From the NCBI RefSeq assembly GCF_033807715.1, contig NC_084591.1, forward strand, positions 50,630,615 to 50,694,614: a DNA stretch of 64,000 nt, read 5' to 3'. Source of the DNA: Cololabis saira (taxonomy: Eukaryota > Chordata > Actinopteri > Beloniformes > Belonidae). Made by a program: the position numbers and the translations under genes. Each line of letters opens with the position of its first letter. The first letter of the stretch is position 1. Positions 43,991 through 57,018 of this stretch are shown here, piece after piece. The notes beneath the pieces were generated by a model. The model was not told the DNA's origin and ran no database searches. It saw nothing but the letters and a program-made list of their open reading frames with translations.

Positions 43991-45160
43991 GTTACTGCGG
44001 CAGAAAAGCTCATGGACTTGTAGGAAACACCTAGCCTTCACCCTGCTGCAGGCTGTGCACCCTGCAAGCTGCTATCCTGCTTGAACTTTAGAGTTCTACT
44101 TGCAGTTCATAGATTTTAAATTATTTGTAGTGGTGAGACCTGTGGAAATGAGTACACGAGCTGTTACACATGCTCTTGGTTTACTCTGCAGTCACATTCC
44201 CACTTTGGATCTTTGCTGGTGTAAAGAGGCTTAAATGCTGCCTCAACAAAGCAGGCTTATCTTTCTCATGACCAGTGTAACACCCAGTCTATTCTTACCA
44301 TGGTTGTACAGATGCTGTTGGCACGCTCAAGCTAACTTTACAAAGTCTTCACTTACATCATACCTCCAGTGGATTTGCTGCTTTCATTGAGAAGAAGCCT
44401 AAATCACCAAGCATCAATTTTCAGGCTTCACTACTGTGTTTTTCATTTTTGAGGTTAATAATCCAACATCCAGTCTTTTAATATTCCTGCCGCAGGATTT
44501 TCTTAAGGGGCTTTGGAGGACTTTACTGACGTTCCAATTTTTTTCCCGAACACTTATTTTAATGTCTTAAGTGAAATTGAAAAGCCGTACCAGGTCCCCG
44601 TCCTGGACCCTGTTCTGCCGTCCCTGGACCCCATCCAACACTTTTTACAACTTTCTGTTAGTTCTTGCAATTATGTGCCTAGTGAAGAGGGTATTTTTCT
44701 TATTTATGATCCATCATGAGCTTAGCATTTGAAGTACAGACGTTTACAGAACTACATCCATCAACAAATCACAGCAACATGCTCAACATGTGTCGGAAAA
44801 ACGGATATGTAAACAGCTGAAGTGCCTAGAAAAATGTTTTTGCATATTTCATATTTGACAGATTTCTGTGCAGGGACAACTACAGAAACACAAGGACAGG
44901 TGATGATGCGCATGCATACTATATGGAAGAAATGTTATTTTGAGCATGCGAAGGGAGGGAGTTATTCATTTGAAAAATATTTTACTAATCTCCAAAAGGA
45001 AATACTCTTGCAGTATAAAGTAAAAGGAAACAAATGTGTTGGAAGAGTATCAGAAAGAGGAAATGTTGAAATCCCCAGAGATCACAACAAATGCATGTTG
45101 CTGTTGTTTGTCGGCTGGCAACGCTGAACTGATGACATCACACGCAGCATAGGCAGGTAA
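43991..45160. other. No gene seen
   Basis: AT-rich sequence. A CCGTCCCTGGACC-type fragment lies at 44598-44632. Short ORFs are unsupported. Confidence 0.45.
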
Positions 45161-45165
45161 CACAA

Positions 45166-45747
45166 GCTGCGTCCGAAATTCCACACTTACCCTAATGAGT
45201 AGCAAAAAAAGTAGTGTAGTAGTAGCAGTGAGATGTTTTAGTGCGTCCAAAACATTAGTACGTACTCAATAGTATGTACTATCCATACTCATTCTGGAGA
45301 AATGTATTAGTGTGGATTGATGGACTCTAGCTAAGCAGAAACTTCCCACAATGCAATCCAGCGGCGTTTGGTTGCTAAGTGCTGCGCAGATACGTATATG
45401 TCATAAGTATAATATTAAGTATAATAATATTATTATATAATGTTAATATTATAATATTGGTATATAATAATATTATATAATGTCATCTTGTTTGGGTCAG
45501 AATAAACGGGAAAGAGCTGAGCGGTGCTGCTACTGCTACTGCTGTTACCATGGTAACAGCTGCTACTGCTGCTGTGACAGGAGTTATTACCATGGTAACA
45601 GCTCCCCCTCCCAATGGCAGGAAGTGCCGTGTGGCTCTGAGTAGTACGTCCCAATTAATGCACAGTACTGATATTTACTCAAAAGTTTGCCGAACTTAAG
45701 TATATTTTTTGAGTATATACTGTTTAGTGTGGCATTTCGGACGCACC
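45166..45747. mobile_element. Palindrome-rich MITE, copy 1
   Basis: GCTGCGTCCGAAATTCCACA left and GGCATTTCGGACGCACC right are TIRs. The centre has an AT-rich ATAATATTATT block, CTG repeats and two GTTACCATGGTAAC-type palindromes. Sister copy at 46514-47154; fragment at 61893-62000. Confidence 0.78.
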
Positions 45748-46513
45748 GATAGATACACTCTCGAAGTAGAGAGAGAAAATATTTGAGTTTAAATAGCTGA
45801 GTATATTTACAGCAAAGCCACGTCAGTGATCTATGAGAGCAAAAAAGTACAATCAAATAAAACTCTAAATTGCTCATTATTTGTAATTGAGGTAAAATGT
45901 TCAGTTTATCGTGATATTGATTTGAGGTCATTCCAAATACGACCCCGTACCCTCACAGTGCAAGGCTTTTGGCCTTACTGCTGATAACAGTGTGGATGGT
46001 CTTTTTTTGGTTTGGGTCTGGAGCCCACAGCTCCCACTTCCCATCGCGGCGTCTGGACAAAGTGCTTTTTGTGCAGCAAAATTCCCCCAGATGCCTTGAT
46101 TTATGTGACCATATTATGCACTATAGAAGCATAACTACACAACTTCCTGCCAGTCTTCTTCTGAGGAATATTGTTTTCACCATTTTCCATCCTTTTCTCA
46201 TACATGTCAGGATGGTTGGAGTAGGGTCCTGATGCAGGAGACCAGAAGGCAGGAGTTCCCAAAAAACAGTGATTTATTAGTACAAACAAAACCAAAGCGC
46301 TGCCGAGCAGGATACAAAAAATAGAACATGAACAAGAATCTAAAAATGACCAAAAACCTGACTTGGAAAACACGGAGGAACAAACAGTACGGACCAGCAG
46401 GGAACAAGGAAAAGAGAAGACCAGATATACAGAAGGGTTGACGAGACACAGACAGACGATCAGCGCTGATGGGAAACAGGAAAGTAAAACAAGAACTCAA
46501 ACACAAAGACACG
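45748..46513. other. Dispersed-repeat-like sequence hosting the second MITE copy
   Basis: GCAGGAGACCAGAAGGCAGG near 46232 and AGTGATTTATTAGTACAAAC near 46268 look like a fish retroposon end; it seems to resume after the MITE with GGAAGTAACAAACCGTGAC (47175). No gene. Confidence 0.4.
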
Positions 46514-47154
46514 AGCTGCGTCAGAAATCCCATCCTTCCACCCTAATGAGGAGCAAAAAGAGTATATGAGATGTTTTAGTGCGTCCTCAACATTAGTACG
46601 TACTCAATAGTATGCGCTATCCATGCTCATTCTATATAAATGTATTAGTATGGATTGATGGACACTAGCTAAACAAAAACTTCCCACAATGCAATGCAGC
46701 AGTGTTTGGTTGCTAAGTGCTGCGCAGATACATATATGTCATAAGTATAATATTAAGTATAATAATATTATTATATAATATTAATATTACAATATTCGTA
46801 TATAATAATATGATATAATGTCATCTTGTTTCGGCCAGGATAAACGGGAAAGAGCGGAGCGGTGCTGCTACTGCTGCTGTTACCATGGTAACAGCTGCTG
46901 CTGCTGCTGCTGTGACAGGAGTTGTTACCATGGTAACAGCTGCTACTGCTGTTACCATGGTAACAGCTGCTACTGCTGCTGTGACAGGAGTTGTTACCAT
47001 GGTAACAACTCCCCCTCCCAACGGCAGGAAGTGCCGTGTGGCTCTGAGTAGTACGTCCCAATTAATGCATACTACTGATATTTACTCAAAAGTGTGCCGA
47101 ACTAAAGTATACTTTTTGAGTATATACTGTTTAGTACGGCATTTCGGACGCACT
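46514..47154. mobile_element. Palindrome-rich MITE, copy 2, expanded
   Basis: Same termini as the 45166 copy, with four GTTACCATGGTAAC palindromes (46879, 46924, 46952, 46994 approx.) separated by GCTGCTACTGCTG-type spacers, against two in copy 1. Confidence 0.78.
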
Positions 47155-48131
47155 GACGGGCTTCAAAATGAAACAGGAAGTAACAAACCGTGACAATACG
47201 TTTGTGGACAAAGTTGTAGTCCTTTTCCCATTGGTGCTTGTATAAATGTATTTCATGCACTGTATGTACAGTACTGTGCAAACGTCTTGGACCCTTGTTC
47301 TATCAAAGTTTCAGTGACTATCCATGCTTGTTTTTCCATTCTCCTTATTAAGATACACACAGAAAGTACAGTGATCATTTTGGAAGCAGTCTTTCTATTT
47401 TTATTTGGCTTTTCTGGGTTTTTTTTTTTGTTAATAAACTGCATTGGTTATAAAAAAGCCAAAGTGGTTTAGCTCAAGACGATGTTACAGCATGATACAT
47501 ATATTCAAGATGCATTATCGATTTTGTGTAAATCAGATAAGAAAGTGAAATGAAATGAAAGATGTTTTTGTGTTTAACAGTTAATTCCATTTGCAGTTAC
47601 TGTGAATAAGTTGACAGTTTACAAATCAAATCAGGTCTGGGATGCAGTGGAGAAACACAAGACATCAACTGACAAATTAAGCACCAGGTCAAGTGGTTGT
47701 TAATAGGATTCTTTCCTTTAAACCACAAGCACGTACACATGCACAGTTACACTTCCTCTGACTTCATTATACACCTGTTGCACTCTAGGAATACCAAGAA
47801 GAGATTTCACATGTGAATCCCACCTGTCAAACACAATCAGCCTCTGGCCGGCCTAACGCCCGATCCCTGACACGTTTGTGTCTGCGTGGAATACATCTAA
47901 ACTACGGCTTGATTTGAAGGTGACACCAAGTAGTAGTGTTGTGGTTCGGTCAATAATGTGTCAAAAGTGATTTTTTTCCAGGGCTGCAGTATTACCTAAG
48001 TGCTTCTACAGGTTTTGATTTGATTTGATTTGATTTGATTTGATTCAATTCAGCTAGCAGTGAAAGCCAGGGCTCCACTGAAAAAAGAGCAGCATCAATA
48101 CAAAACATACAACATACAATTACATCCTTCC
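47155..48131. other. No gene seen; repeat-like pieces
   Basis: CAGTACTGTGCAAACGTCTT at 47270 resembles a Tc1-type terminus common in fish. A TTTGA microsatellite lies at 48014-48050. Confidence 0.45.
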
Positions 48132-48710
48132 CCACGGTCTCATGGGGAAACTGCTGAACCTCGGACTACCTCACTCCACATGCCTCTAGATTAAAGACTT
48201 CCTGTCAAACCGCCCACAGAAGGTCAGGATTGGCCCCCACACCTCCACGGCTCTCACACTCAGCACCGGGTCCCCTCAAGGCTGCGTGCTGAGTCCTCTG
48301 CTTTTCACCCTCTACACTTCAGACTGCACCCCCATCCATGCCAGCAACACCTTCATTAAGTATGCGGATGACACCACAGTGGTAGGTTGCATCACTGGAG
48401 GGGACGAATCCGCATACCGCGATGAGGTGCAACAGCTGACTGTGTGGTGTAAGGAAAATAACTTGCTTCTGAACACATCCAAAACAAAGGAGCTAATCAT
48501 GTGTGGAAAGAGTCAGTGACTTCCGCTTCCTCGGGGTCCACATAGAGGATAAACTGACCTGGAACAAGAACACCACACAGGTGGTAAAAAAGGCACAACA
48601 CAGACTCCACTTCCTGAGAATCCTCAGGAAGAACAACATCAGCCAGAGACTGCTCGTGTCTTTTTACCGCTCCACCATGGAGAGCATCCTCACCTACTGC
48701 CCACCAAGAG
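48132..48710 (+). mobile_element. L2-type LINE fragment (RT palm), plus strand
   Basis: Reads GSPQGCVLSPLLFTLYTSDC, FIKYADDTTVVGCITGGDES, WCKENNLLLNTSKTKELIM and FRFLGVHIEDKLTW, up to YRSTMESILTYCPP, where it is cut by the minus-strand L2. YADD is intact. One frame change near 48515 shows it is dead. Confidence 0.85.
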
Positions 48711-48896
48711 CAAGGTTCAAGGTTCAAGGTTCAAAGTGTTTATTTGTCACACAGAATGTACAAGTACATGCATTGTGAAAAACTTATGCTGGGTCGTGCT
48801 CCACAATACATAGTTAAAACAATAATAATAAAATGCTAGTCTAAAAAACGTTTAAAAGAACTAAAATCAGCGTACAAGGCCGTCAAATCATAGTGT

Positions 48897-50882
48897 TCAT
48901 TTGAGTTTGTTCAGCAGTCTGACCGACTGTGGAATAAAACTGTTCTTCAGTCTGCTGGTATTGGCCTTGATTGACTGGTATCGTTTCCCTGAGGGCAGCA
49001 ACTTAAAAAAAGTGTTTTGGGGGTGTGTGGGGTCCTTTATAATCCTCAGGGATTTGCTGAGGCAGCGCTGTGCGTACAGTTCCTCCAGTGTGGGCAACTG
49101 ACAGCCAGTGATGCGCTCGGCTGAGCGCACCACCCTCCTGAGAGCTCTATGATCTCTGTCGGTGCAGCTCCCGTACCAGCTGGTGAAGCTGCTGGTCAGC
49201 AGGCTCTCCACCGTCCCCCGATAAAAGTTCAAGATGGTGTTATTGGTCAGGCCGAACTGTTTGAGACGCCTGAGTCCATACAGGCGCTGTTGCGCTTTCG
49301 CGACCACCACGGTTGTGTGTGTCTCCCATTTTAGCTGTTCGTGGATGTGTACTCCCAGGTATTTAAAGGTTTCCACCCTCTCCACCACAGCACCATTAAT
49401 GGTGACAGGAGGTTGTGGGTCCCTCCCCCGCCTGTAATCCACAATGACCTCCTTGGTCTTGGAGACGTTCATTTGGAGGTGGTTCTCCTCACACCACCGC
49501 TCCAGGCTGGTGACTTCCTCCCTGTAAGCTGCCTCGTCATCACCGGTGATCCGCCCCACCACCACTGTGTCATCTGCAAATTTCACGATGGTGTTGGAGG
49601 GGTGAGAGGCCATGCAGTCGTGGGTGTAGAGGGAGTACAGGAGTGGGCTGAGAACGCAGCCCTGTGGTGCTCCTGTGCCAATAGTCAGTGGGGAGGAGGT
49701 GCAGTCGCCCACTCTCACCACCTGGGGGCGGCCCGTCAGAAAGTCCAGGATCCAGTCACACAGAGCTGTGTGCAGACCCAGGTCCTGGAGCTTACTGACG
49801 AGCCTAGATGGAACGATTGTATTGAACGCTGAACTGTAATCCACAAATAGCAGTCTTACATAGGCGTTCTTCCCTTCCAGGTGGGAGAGGGTAGTGTGGA
49901 GGACGTGAGAAATAGCGTCCTCCGTACTCCTGTTGGCACGGTAGGCGAACTGCAAGGGGTCCAGGGTGGGGGGAAGCATGGGGGTTATTTGTGACTTGAC
50001 CAGTTGCTCAAAGCACTTACTGGCTATGGGTGTGAGGGCTATGGGGCGCCAGTCATTGAGACTAGTTACTTTCTGCTGTTTGGGGATGGGAATGATGGTG
50101 CTGTACTTGAGGCAGGTGGGAACAGTTCTGAGGGAGAGAGACAGGTTGAATATTCCCGTGAATACCCCCGCCAGCTGGTGGGCACAGGCTTTTAGGACAC
50201 GTCCCGGGATGCCGTCCGGACCTGCTGCCTTGCGTGGATTAATCCTGCTGAAGGAGCGGCGGACGTCGGCCTCGCTGATGGTTACGGGACAGTCCAAGGG
50301 GGGTTGAGGGGGGGTCTGTTCTCCCGCAGAGGTGACGGTGTGGGTGGGGGAAGTTGTGCTGACAGAGGGCTCAAACCTGGCATAAAATGAGTTAAGTTCA
50401 TCTGGGAGGGTAGATGTTATTTGTGGGGTTTGGTTTGTTTTCCCCTTGTAGTCACTTATAGCCTGGAGTCCACACCATAGGTGCCTCGGGTTGTTGGTAA
50501 CGAGCTTGGACTCCAGTTTTTGACTGTATTCCCTCTTGGCCAGTTTGATGGTTGCCCTGAGTGAATAATTTGCCTTTTTATACTCCTCCTGAGAACCAGA
50601 CCGGTGAGCTATGAGCCGAGTATGGAGAGCTGTCCGTACTTCAGCATTCAGCCATGGTTTCTGGTTGGGCATGATTTTTATTTTCCTTGTGGGTACCACA
50701 TCCTCTGTGCACTTTCTGATGTAGCTGGTGACAGTGTCAGTGTAGTCGTTCAGATTCCCTGCAGCCTTGAACGCATCCCAGTCCGTGTGATCAAAACAAT
50801 CCTGAAGGATGCCTTCTGAGGAGCAGAATGGAGCAGTGGTCAGATTTGCCAAAAGCCGGTCGGGGGAGGGCTCTGTAACCAT
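48897..50882 (-). pseudogene. L2 reverse transcriptase part
   Basis: A 661-codon frame, open to its normal end (SVRLLNKLK then stop). RT motifs in order: INPRKAAGPDGIPGRVL, DWRPIALTPIASKCFEQLV, LDPLQFAYRANRSTEDAI, RLLFVDYSSAFNTI, GAPQGCVLSPLLYSLYTHDC, IVKFADDTVVVG, ETFKYLGVHIHEQLKWETH, and the C-terminal LKSLRIIKDP-like region. FADD holds the catalytic pair. In the family this is one protein with the endonuclease; only the frame break near 50,800-50,880 separates them. Confidence 0.9.
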
Positions 50883-51696
50883 TGCGGAAGGCAGAGTAGC
50901 AGTGATCCAGCGTGTTTACACCTCGGGTTGCGAAGTGGATATGCTGCTGGAGTTTGGGCATAATCTTTTTTAGATTAGCCTTATTAAAATCACCAGCCAC
51001 GACCATCGCTGTATCTGGCTGATGTATCTCCTGCCTGCTGATCGCGCCGTGCAGTTCCTCAAGCGCTGTGTTTGTGTTGGCGTCTGGCGGGATGTAAACA
51101 GCGGCGACGGTGACCGAAGTAAATTCCCTTGGGAGCCAAACAGGACGACACTGCAGCATGATGTACTCCAGATCGCGTGTGCAGACTTTTCCTACGGTCA
51201 CGATGTTCCTCTGGTCACACCAGGCCCGGTTGACCAAAAGACAGACACCTCCTCCCGTCTTCTTCCCGGAGAGAACCGTGTCTCGATCCGCTCGGTGGAC
51301 GGAGAAGCCCAGGACATCGATGGCATGCTCCGGTACTGCAGCTGACAGCCAGGTCTCCGTAAGACAAATTATGTTACAGTTTTTTATGTCAGGCTGGAAA
51401 TATATCCGCGCGCGTAGTTCATGCAGTTTATTTTCCAAAGACTGCACATTAGCCAGCAGCATACTAGGAAGAGGAGCACGGTGTGCACGCCGCCTCAATC
51501 GAACCAGGACGCCGGCTCTCCTGCCTCTTTTCCTCCGCTGAAGTTCGGGGAATAGGGCGATGCGATCCGAGTGTGTCCCGCGATGAGTGTGGCTCTTCCT
51601 TCTGATGTTTAATAGCATGTTTCTGCTGTAGGTGATTATCGTCATTGTAGCTGTCAAAAGTCCCCTAAACTGTGTTAAACTGATGTTACTAGACAT
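50791..51696 (-). pseudogene. L2 endonuclease (APE-type) part
   Basis: A 301-codon frame. After a basic N-terminus it holds LLANVQSLENKLHELRARI, IICLTETWLS, GGGVCLLVNRAWC, VAAVYIPPDANTNTALEEL, VVAGDFNKANL and FGKSDHCSILLL, the ordered APE motifs including the catalytic Asp in GDFN and the SDH His. These nick the target and prime reverse transcription. The frame ends 12 residues after SDH, where a small deletion or frameshift moves the reading into the RT frame. Confidence 0.88.
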
Positions 51697-51846
51697 CAGT
51701 TTCCTAAGGTCCTATGATCAACTAGATATTTTTAAATATCAGTTGTCACTACAAACAATTGCGGAGCTCCCAACACGTCGCCCTCCTCACGGCGCCATCA
51801 GCACTGAGCTGTGTTCCAGACACGGCTTGATGAGAGTGGTGTAGTG

Positions 51847-52290
51847 CCGTGATTCCCAACCCCCGGTCCCCGGACCGGTACCGGGCCGCAGAGCTGTTAC
51901 TACTGGGCCGAGAAATGGCTTGTGTTCCGATCATAATTAGGGCTGCAACGATTCGCCGACGTTGTCGACAAAAATCGATAATTAAAATTATCGATAATTA
52001 AAATTGTCGACAATTGTCACCAGGCGTTTTTTTTCCAATGGAGTGAGGCATCTCACTTCACTTCACCTCATACAATCTCTGCCAAGAGCCGCGCAGCACG
52101 GCAGCGTCTCAGCGCGGCTGTGGGTAACAAAACTTCAAAAGTTCAGGAGCATTTTAGCCTGCATACGGCGGATAGAAAGATGACGCTTATCACGGGAGCA
52201 GGTCGGTAATGCACGAGCATTTGAAGAGAAAGCACGTCGGACAGTTGAACGAAACGGACTCGTCTTGGTAAGATATTAAGCGTATTTTGG
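51847..52290 (+). mobile_element. hAT composite: Charlie-like end joined to BED-finger hAT
   Basis: CCGTGATTCCCAACCCCCGG at 51847 is the inverted right end of the 7669-9278 hAT, and AGGGCTGCAACGATTCG at 51944 starts the BED-finger hAT. The latter continues with CCTCACTTCACCTCATAC-like sequence, CATTTTAGCCTGCATACGG, and the exon end GGACTCGTCTTG before GTAAGA. The BED finger coding part has an internal deletion. Confidence 0.72.
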
Positions 52291-52296
52291 CTTTAA

Positions 52297-52463
52297 AGGG
52301 GACCTATTATGAAAAACAGGTTTTTCTTGTTTTAACATATATAAAGTGGTCTCCCCTCACCCTGCCAGCACAGGGGAGACAAAATACCATGAATTTCTGC
52401 AAGCTCTCTGACCCCCGCCGGACAGAGTCCCCCAGTGTCACGTGGTTTTTTTCTAGCCGATTA
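52297..52463. mobile_element. Truncated copy of the 16841-17912 TTAA element
   Basis: Begins AGGGGACCTATTATGAAAAA after TTAA (52293-52296) and matches the right end of the first copy through CACAGGGGAGACAAAATACC. It ends in the 40-bp palindrome. Confidence 0.82.
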
Positions 52464-52503
52464 AAATCTGCTCCCGTCGTGACGTCACGACGGGAGCAGA
52501 TTT
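52464..52503. repeat. Perfect 40-bp palindrome centred on TGACGTCA
   Basis: AAATCTGCTCCCGTCGTGAC is followed directly by its exact inverse. The centre is a consensus CRE site (TGACGTCA). In the full-length sister element this arm is present once (near 17737-17750), so the palindrome formed at the truncation. Confidence 0.85.
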
Positions 52504-52692
52504 CCTTTTTTTTTTTTTCCCTTGTCTGCACACATATTAATGATTGATACCATGACGGTAGAAACCAAAAGCATATATAAGTGCATTATTACTATATTTG
52601 ATATATATACATATATATACGCATACATATGCGTACACATACATAAATATACACATACAAACCCAGTGTTTTTTTTTTTTTTTTTTTTTTTT

Positions 52693-54498
<1,806 letters not shown>

Positions 54499-55457
54499 TC
54501 ATTCATACTGACAACATAAGACATAGACACCCCCCACAGGCCCCCAAGGCCCCCACCGGCCAGGGACAGGGCCCCACGGCCCCCCCCACCGCCCCCCAGG
54601 GGCCACCAGAGGCCGGCGCCCCAGACCCCCCAATGCTGACCCCCGACCCCAAGGTCTACGAGAATACCCCCCCCCCGCCTCCACTAGGTAACGAATACCA
54701 ATAATCAGGGACCACAGAGAGTGCAATTCAGCCGAATGTTGTTCAGTGGAGGCAGACATTATCTCACTACTAATATGGTTTGATAAAAGATTCCTAAAAT
54801 GGTTGATACATAAACTGGATTTTTGTTTCCAATTTACTAGAATGGTTTTCTTTGCGATACATAAGGCAGTGAGGACCCGGTGTGTCCAATTAGGTTCTAT
54901 TTCAATGTCTCCCAGGTGACCTAATATACATACCGTGGGGCACACTGGGATTCTGTAGTTGATCCATATGGATAAATCCTCACAAATCTCCTTCCAGAAC
55001 CTCTCTACCGGTGTGCAGAGCCATAAAGCATGCATATAACTATCAAGAGTGTTCTCTGTGCACTGTGAACAGATATTAGAGGTGACAAAGCCCATCTGGA
55101 ACATCCTTTGTCCAGTATAATGTATTCTATGAAGAACTTTGTACTGTATAAGTTGTAAGTTTGGGTTTTTAGTCATAGTAAACGTATTTAAGCATATTTG
55201 TGACCAAGAAAACTGGTCGGTATTAAGAGAGAGATCCGCCTCCCACTTGGAAATCGGAAGAGAGACTGAATCGTCCAGTTTAGATACTAACCTGTAGAGT
55301 TTTGATAACAACTTTAAGGTGCTTAGATTCAATAAATCTATTATCTTAGCGGGAAGTTGTAAGTTTAATTGACTAATTTTGTATGTTTTATTTATTATGG
55401 CCTTAAGTTGTTGATACTCTAAAAATGTATTCCTGCTAACTCCGTATTGAACAATAA
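54499..55457 (-). pseudogene. L1 ORF2, C-terminal part
   Basis: From the Harbinger border: IVQYGVSRNTFLEYQQLKAI, NPNLQLIQYKVLHRIHYTGQ, MGFVTSNICSQCTENTLDSY and MHALWLCTPVERFWKEIC (the C-terminal Cys/His segment), then RVLTALCIAKKTILVNWK. After YLVEAGGG the frame runs on in G-rich sequence to a stop at 54499, so the true end is probably near 54,690. Confidence 0.85.
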
Positions 55458-56169
55458 GGGCCCGATTTACTAAAGGTTTGCGTGTGTTAAAACCTGTGCA
55501 AACTTGACAGCACCCGCAAACCAAAGTGCCAGCTGATCTACTAACAGCGTGCAAAGACGACTGCGTCTCTGAAATGCGCAAAATTGCACACGCAATTCAG
55601 TTAGTACTTTTGCCCTGATGAATAATCAATATGGGGCGTACCCACCAGAACGCGCTAAATACTGGGAGGGGAAGATGCAAATTGCTCCATTTACCACGCG
55701 CAATGAGATTTACCAAGCCTGAAAGTAATTGCGTGTATTGTGATTGCGTCTGTATTTAATACGTTCGAAAGGAAGGTGCTAATCTGCTGCTGCTGTTATT
55801 GTGGCAAGGAGGCGACATCCAAAATCAAAGAATACGCAGAGAGAGAGTCTTTATTCTGCTGCATGCTATTTTAAAAATGGTTGCACAAGTTTTATTAAAG
55901 GCCACTTTTTCTTTAGTTCTTATATCTTGCCACCTTCTTTTAATGTGCCCCCCTCCACTCGCCCACAAGCAGGCCAAGCCTTTGTGCCAAAACTTTGTAT
56001 TTTATTGATTACTTATCTTATTGAACGTGAAATCATCCTTCGTAAATTACATTTACTTAAAACCCGTGCTTATTAATCACAAAACACAGGTTAAACATCA
56101 TGACCAAATCCGCTCCGACCCGCTGTGTCAGGATCAGCGCAGAGACTGCAGGATCAGCGCAGAGACTGC

Positions 56170-56287
56170 AGCTTCGCCTGAATTATGGTTCTGCGTTAAA
56201 TCGACGGCGCGGTGCGGTGTGCGTCGCCGCGTACCCTACGCCGTCAGTTCTGCGTTGGTGTGACGCGGAACCATAAATCAGCCTTTA
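56170..56287. mobile_element. Palindromic MITE, copy 5
   Basis: AATTATGGTTCTGCGTTAAA left, GACGCGGAACCATAAATCAG right. It is nested in the Harbinger, which is nested in the L1. Confidence 0.8.
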
Positions 56288-56511
56288 GTGTGCGTTCTGT
56301 GCGCTGTTCTGAACACTTCTCTTCTTTCGGCAATATGATGGTCCCGTCTGTCACACATTTACTGTCAGTGTTTGCTATATAATATATAATATTTGCAATA
56401 TACTGTGGACATCTGAATAAAAACTTAACTCATAAATAGATGAATCAAAGCGCTCTCCAGCTCTGTGTCTGATTGTCTTTTTCTCCTCAGATCATGCCGA
56501 GCACCGCCGGG

Positions 56512-56814
56512 TCACGCAAACCCGACCAATTCAATATTGAAATCAAATTCGGTCCTGTGGCCCGTTTTTCTATTTCGTATTTTTGATCTGTGCCTAAAAT
56601 TGAAATATGAAAAACCAGACGTTTTTCCGTTTTTTGTGTTACCAACTGCATTTATTCTATCGCAGGTTTTCTCCGATATTGCGTTTCTTTTGGTAATGTT
56701 TAAATTTCTTTGCTGTAGTTCATGAATGTGTTTATTTGCCTCTTCCACTAATATCTCTAACTCCAACTCGTTCAATTTCATTTTGCGCTTGTGACTTGTG
56801 ACTGTGCATTCCAT
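56512..56814 (-). pseudogene. Myb/SANT-like Harbinger accessory protein fragment
   Basis: Reads HKRKMKLNELELEILVEEAN and, after a short gap, CDRINAVGNTK, resembling the Myb/SANT DNA-binding protein that many Harbinger elements carry beside the nuclease (NAIF1-like). The expected third-helix Trp positions are not all visible and the frame is disturbed after 45 residues. The nuclease gene is not found in this copy. Confidence 0.55.
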
Positions 56815-57018
56815 CCACTCTCCATGGCGCAGTTTGCGCTCGCAAACCTTAAGACACGCAACACCTCATTTAAATACTGAGGTTTGCACCTGTTATCAAT
56901 TGCGCACGCAATCTTAGTTGATCACCTGCAAACCACACGCAAACAGCATGCGCAAACTTTTTCAGTGCACACGCAATTTAGTACTCTCTATTTAGGATCT
57001 TAGTAAATCGGGCCCTAA

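Larger units (their letters stand above)
48713..51845 (-). mobile_element. L2-type LINE, nearly full length
   Basis: Runs from a 5' region near 51845 through EN and RT coding parts to a 3' end with GGTTCAA tandem repeats (48713-48740, inverted), the usual L2 tail. The coding part is split in two frames (see next entries). Inserted tail to tail against the plus-strand L2 fragment. Confidence 0.85.
55458..57015 (-). mobile_element. PIF-Harbinger element inside the L1, TAA target duplication
   Basis: 1,558 bp with ends GGGCCCGATTTACTAAA and TTAGTAAATCGGGCCC, flanked by TAA at 55455-55457 and 57016-57018. Both termini continue with TGCGTGTG/CACACGCA motifs. It encodes a Myb-like protein remnant but no nuclease, and contains a palindromic MITE at 56170-56287. 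Confidence 0.9.
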
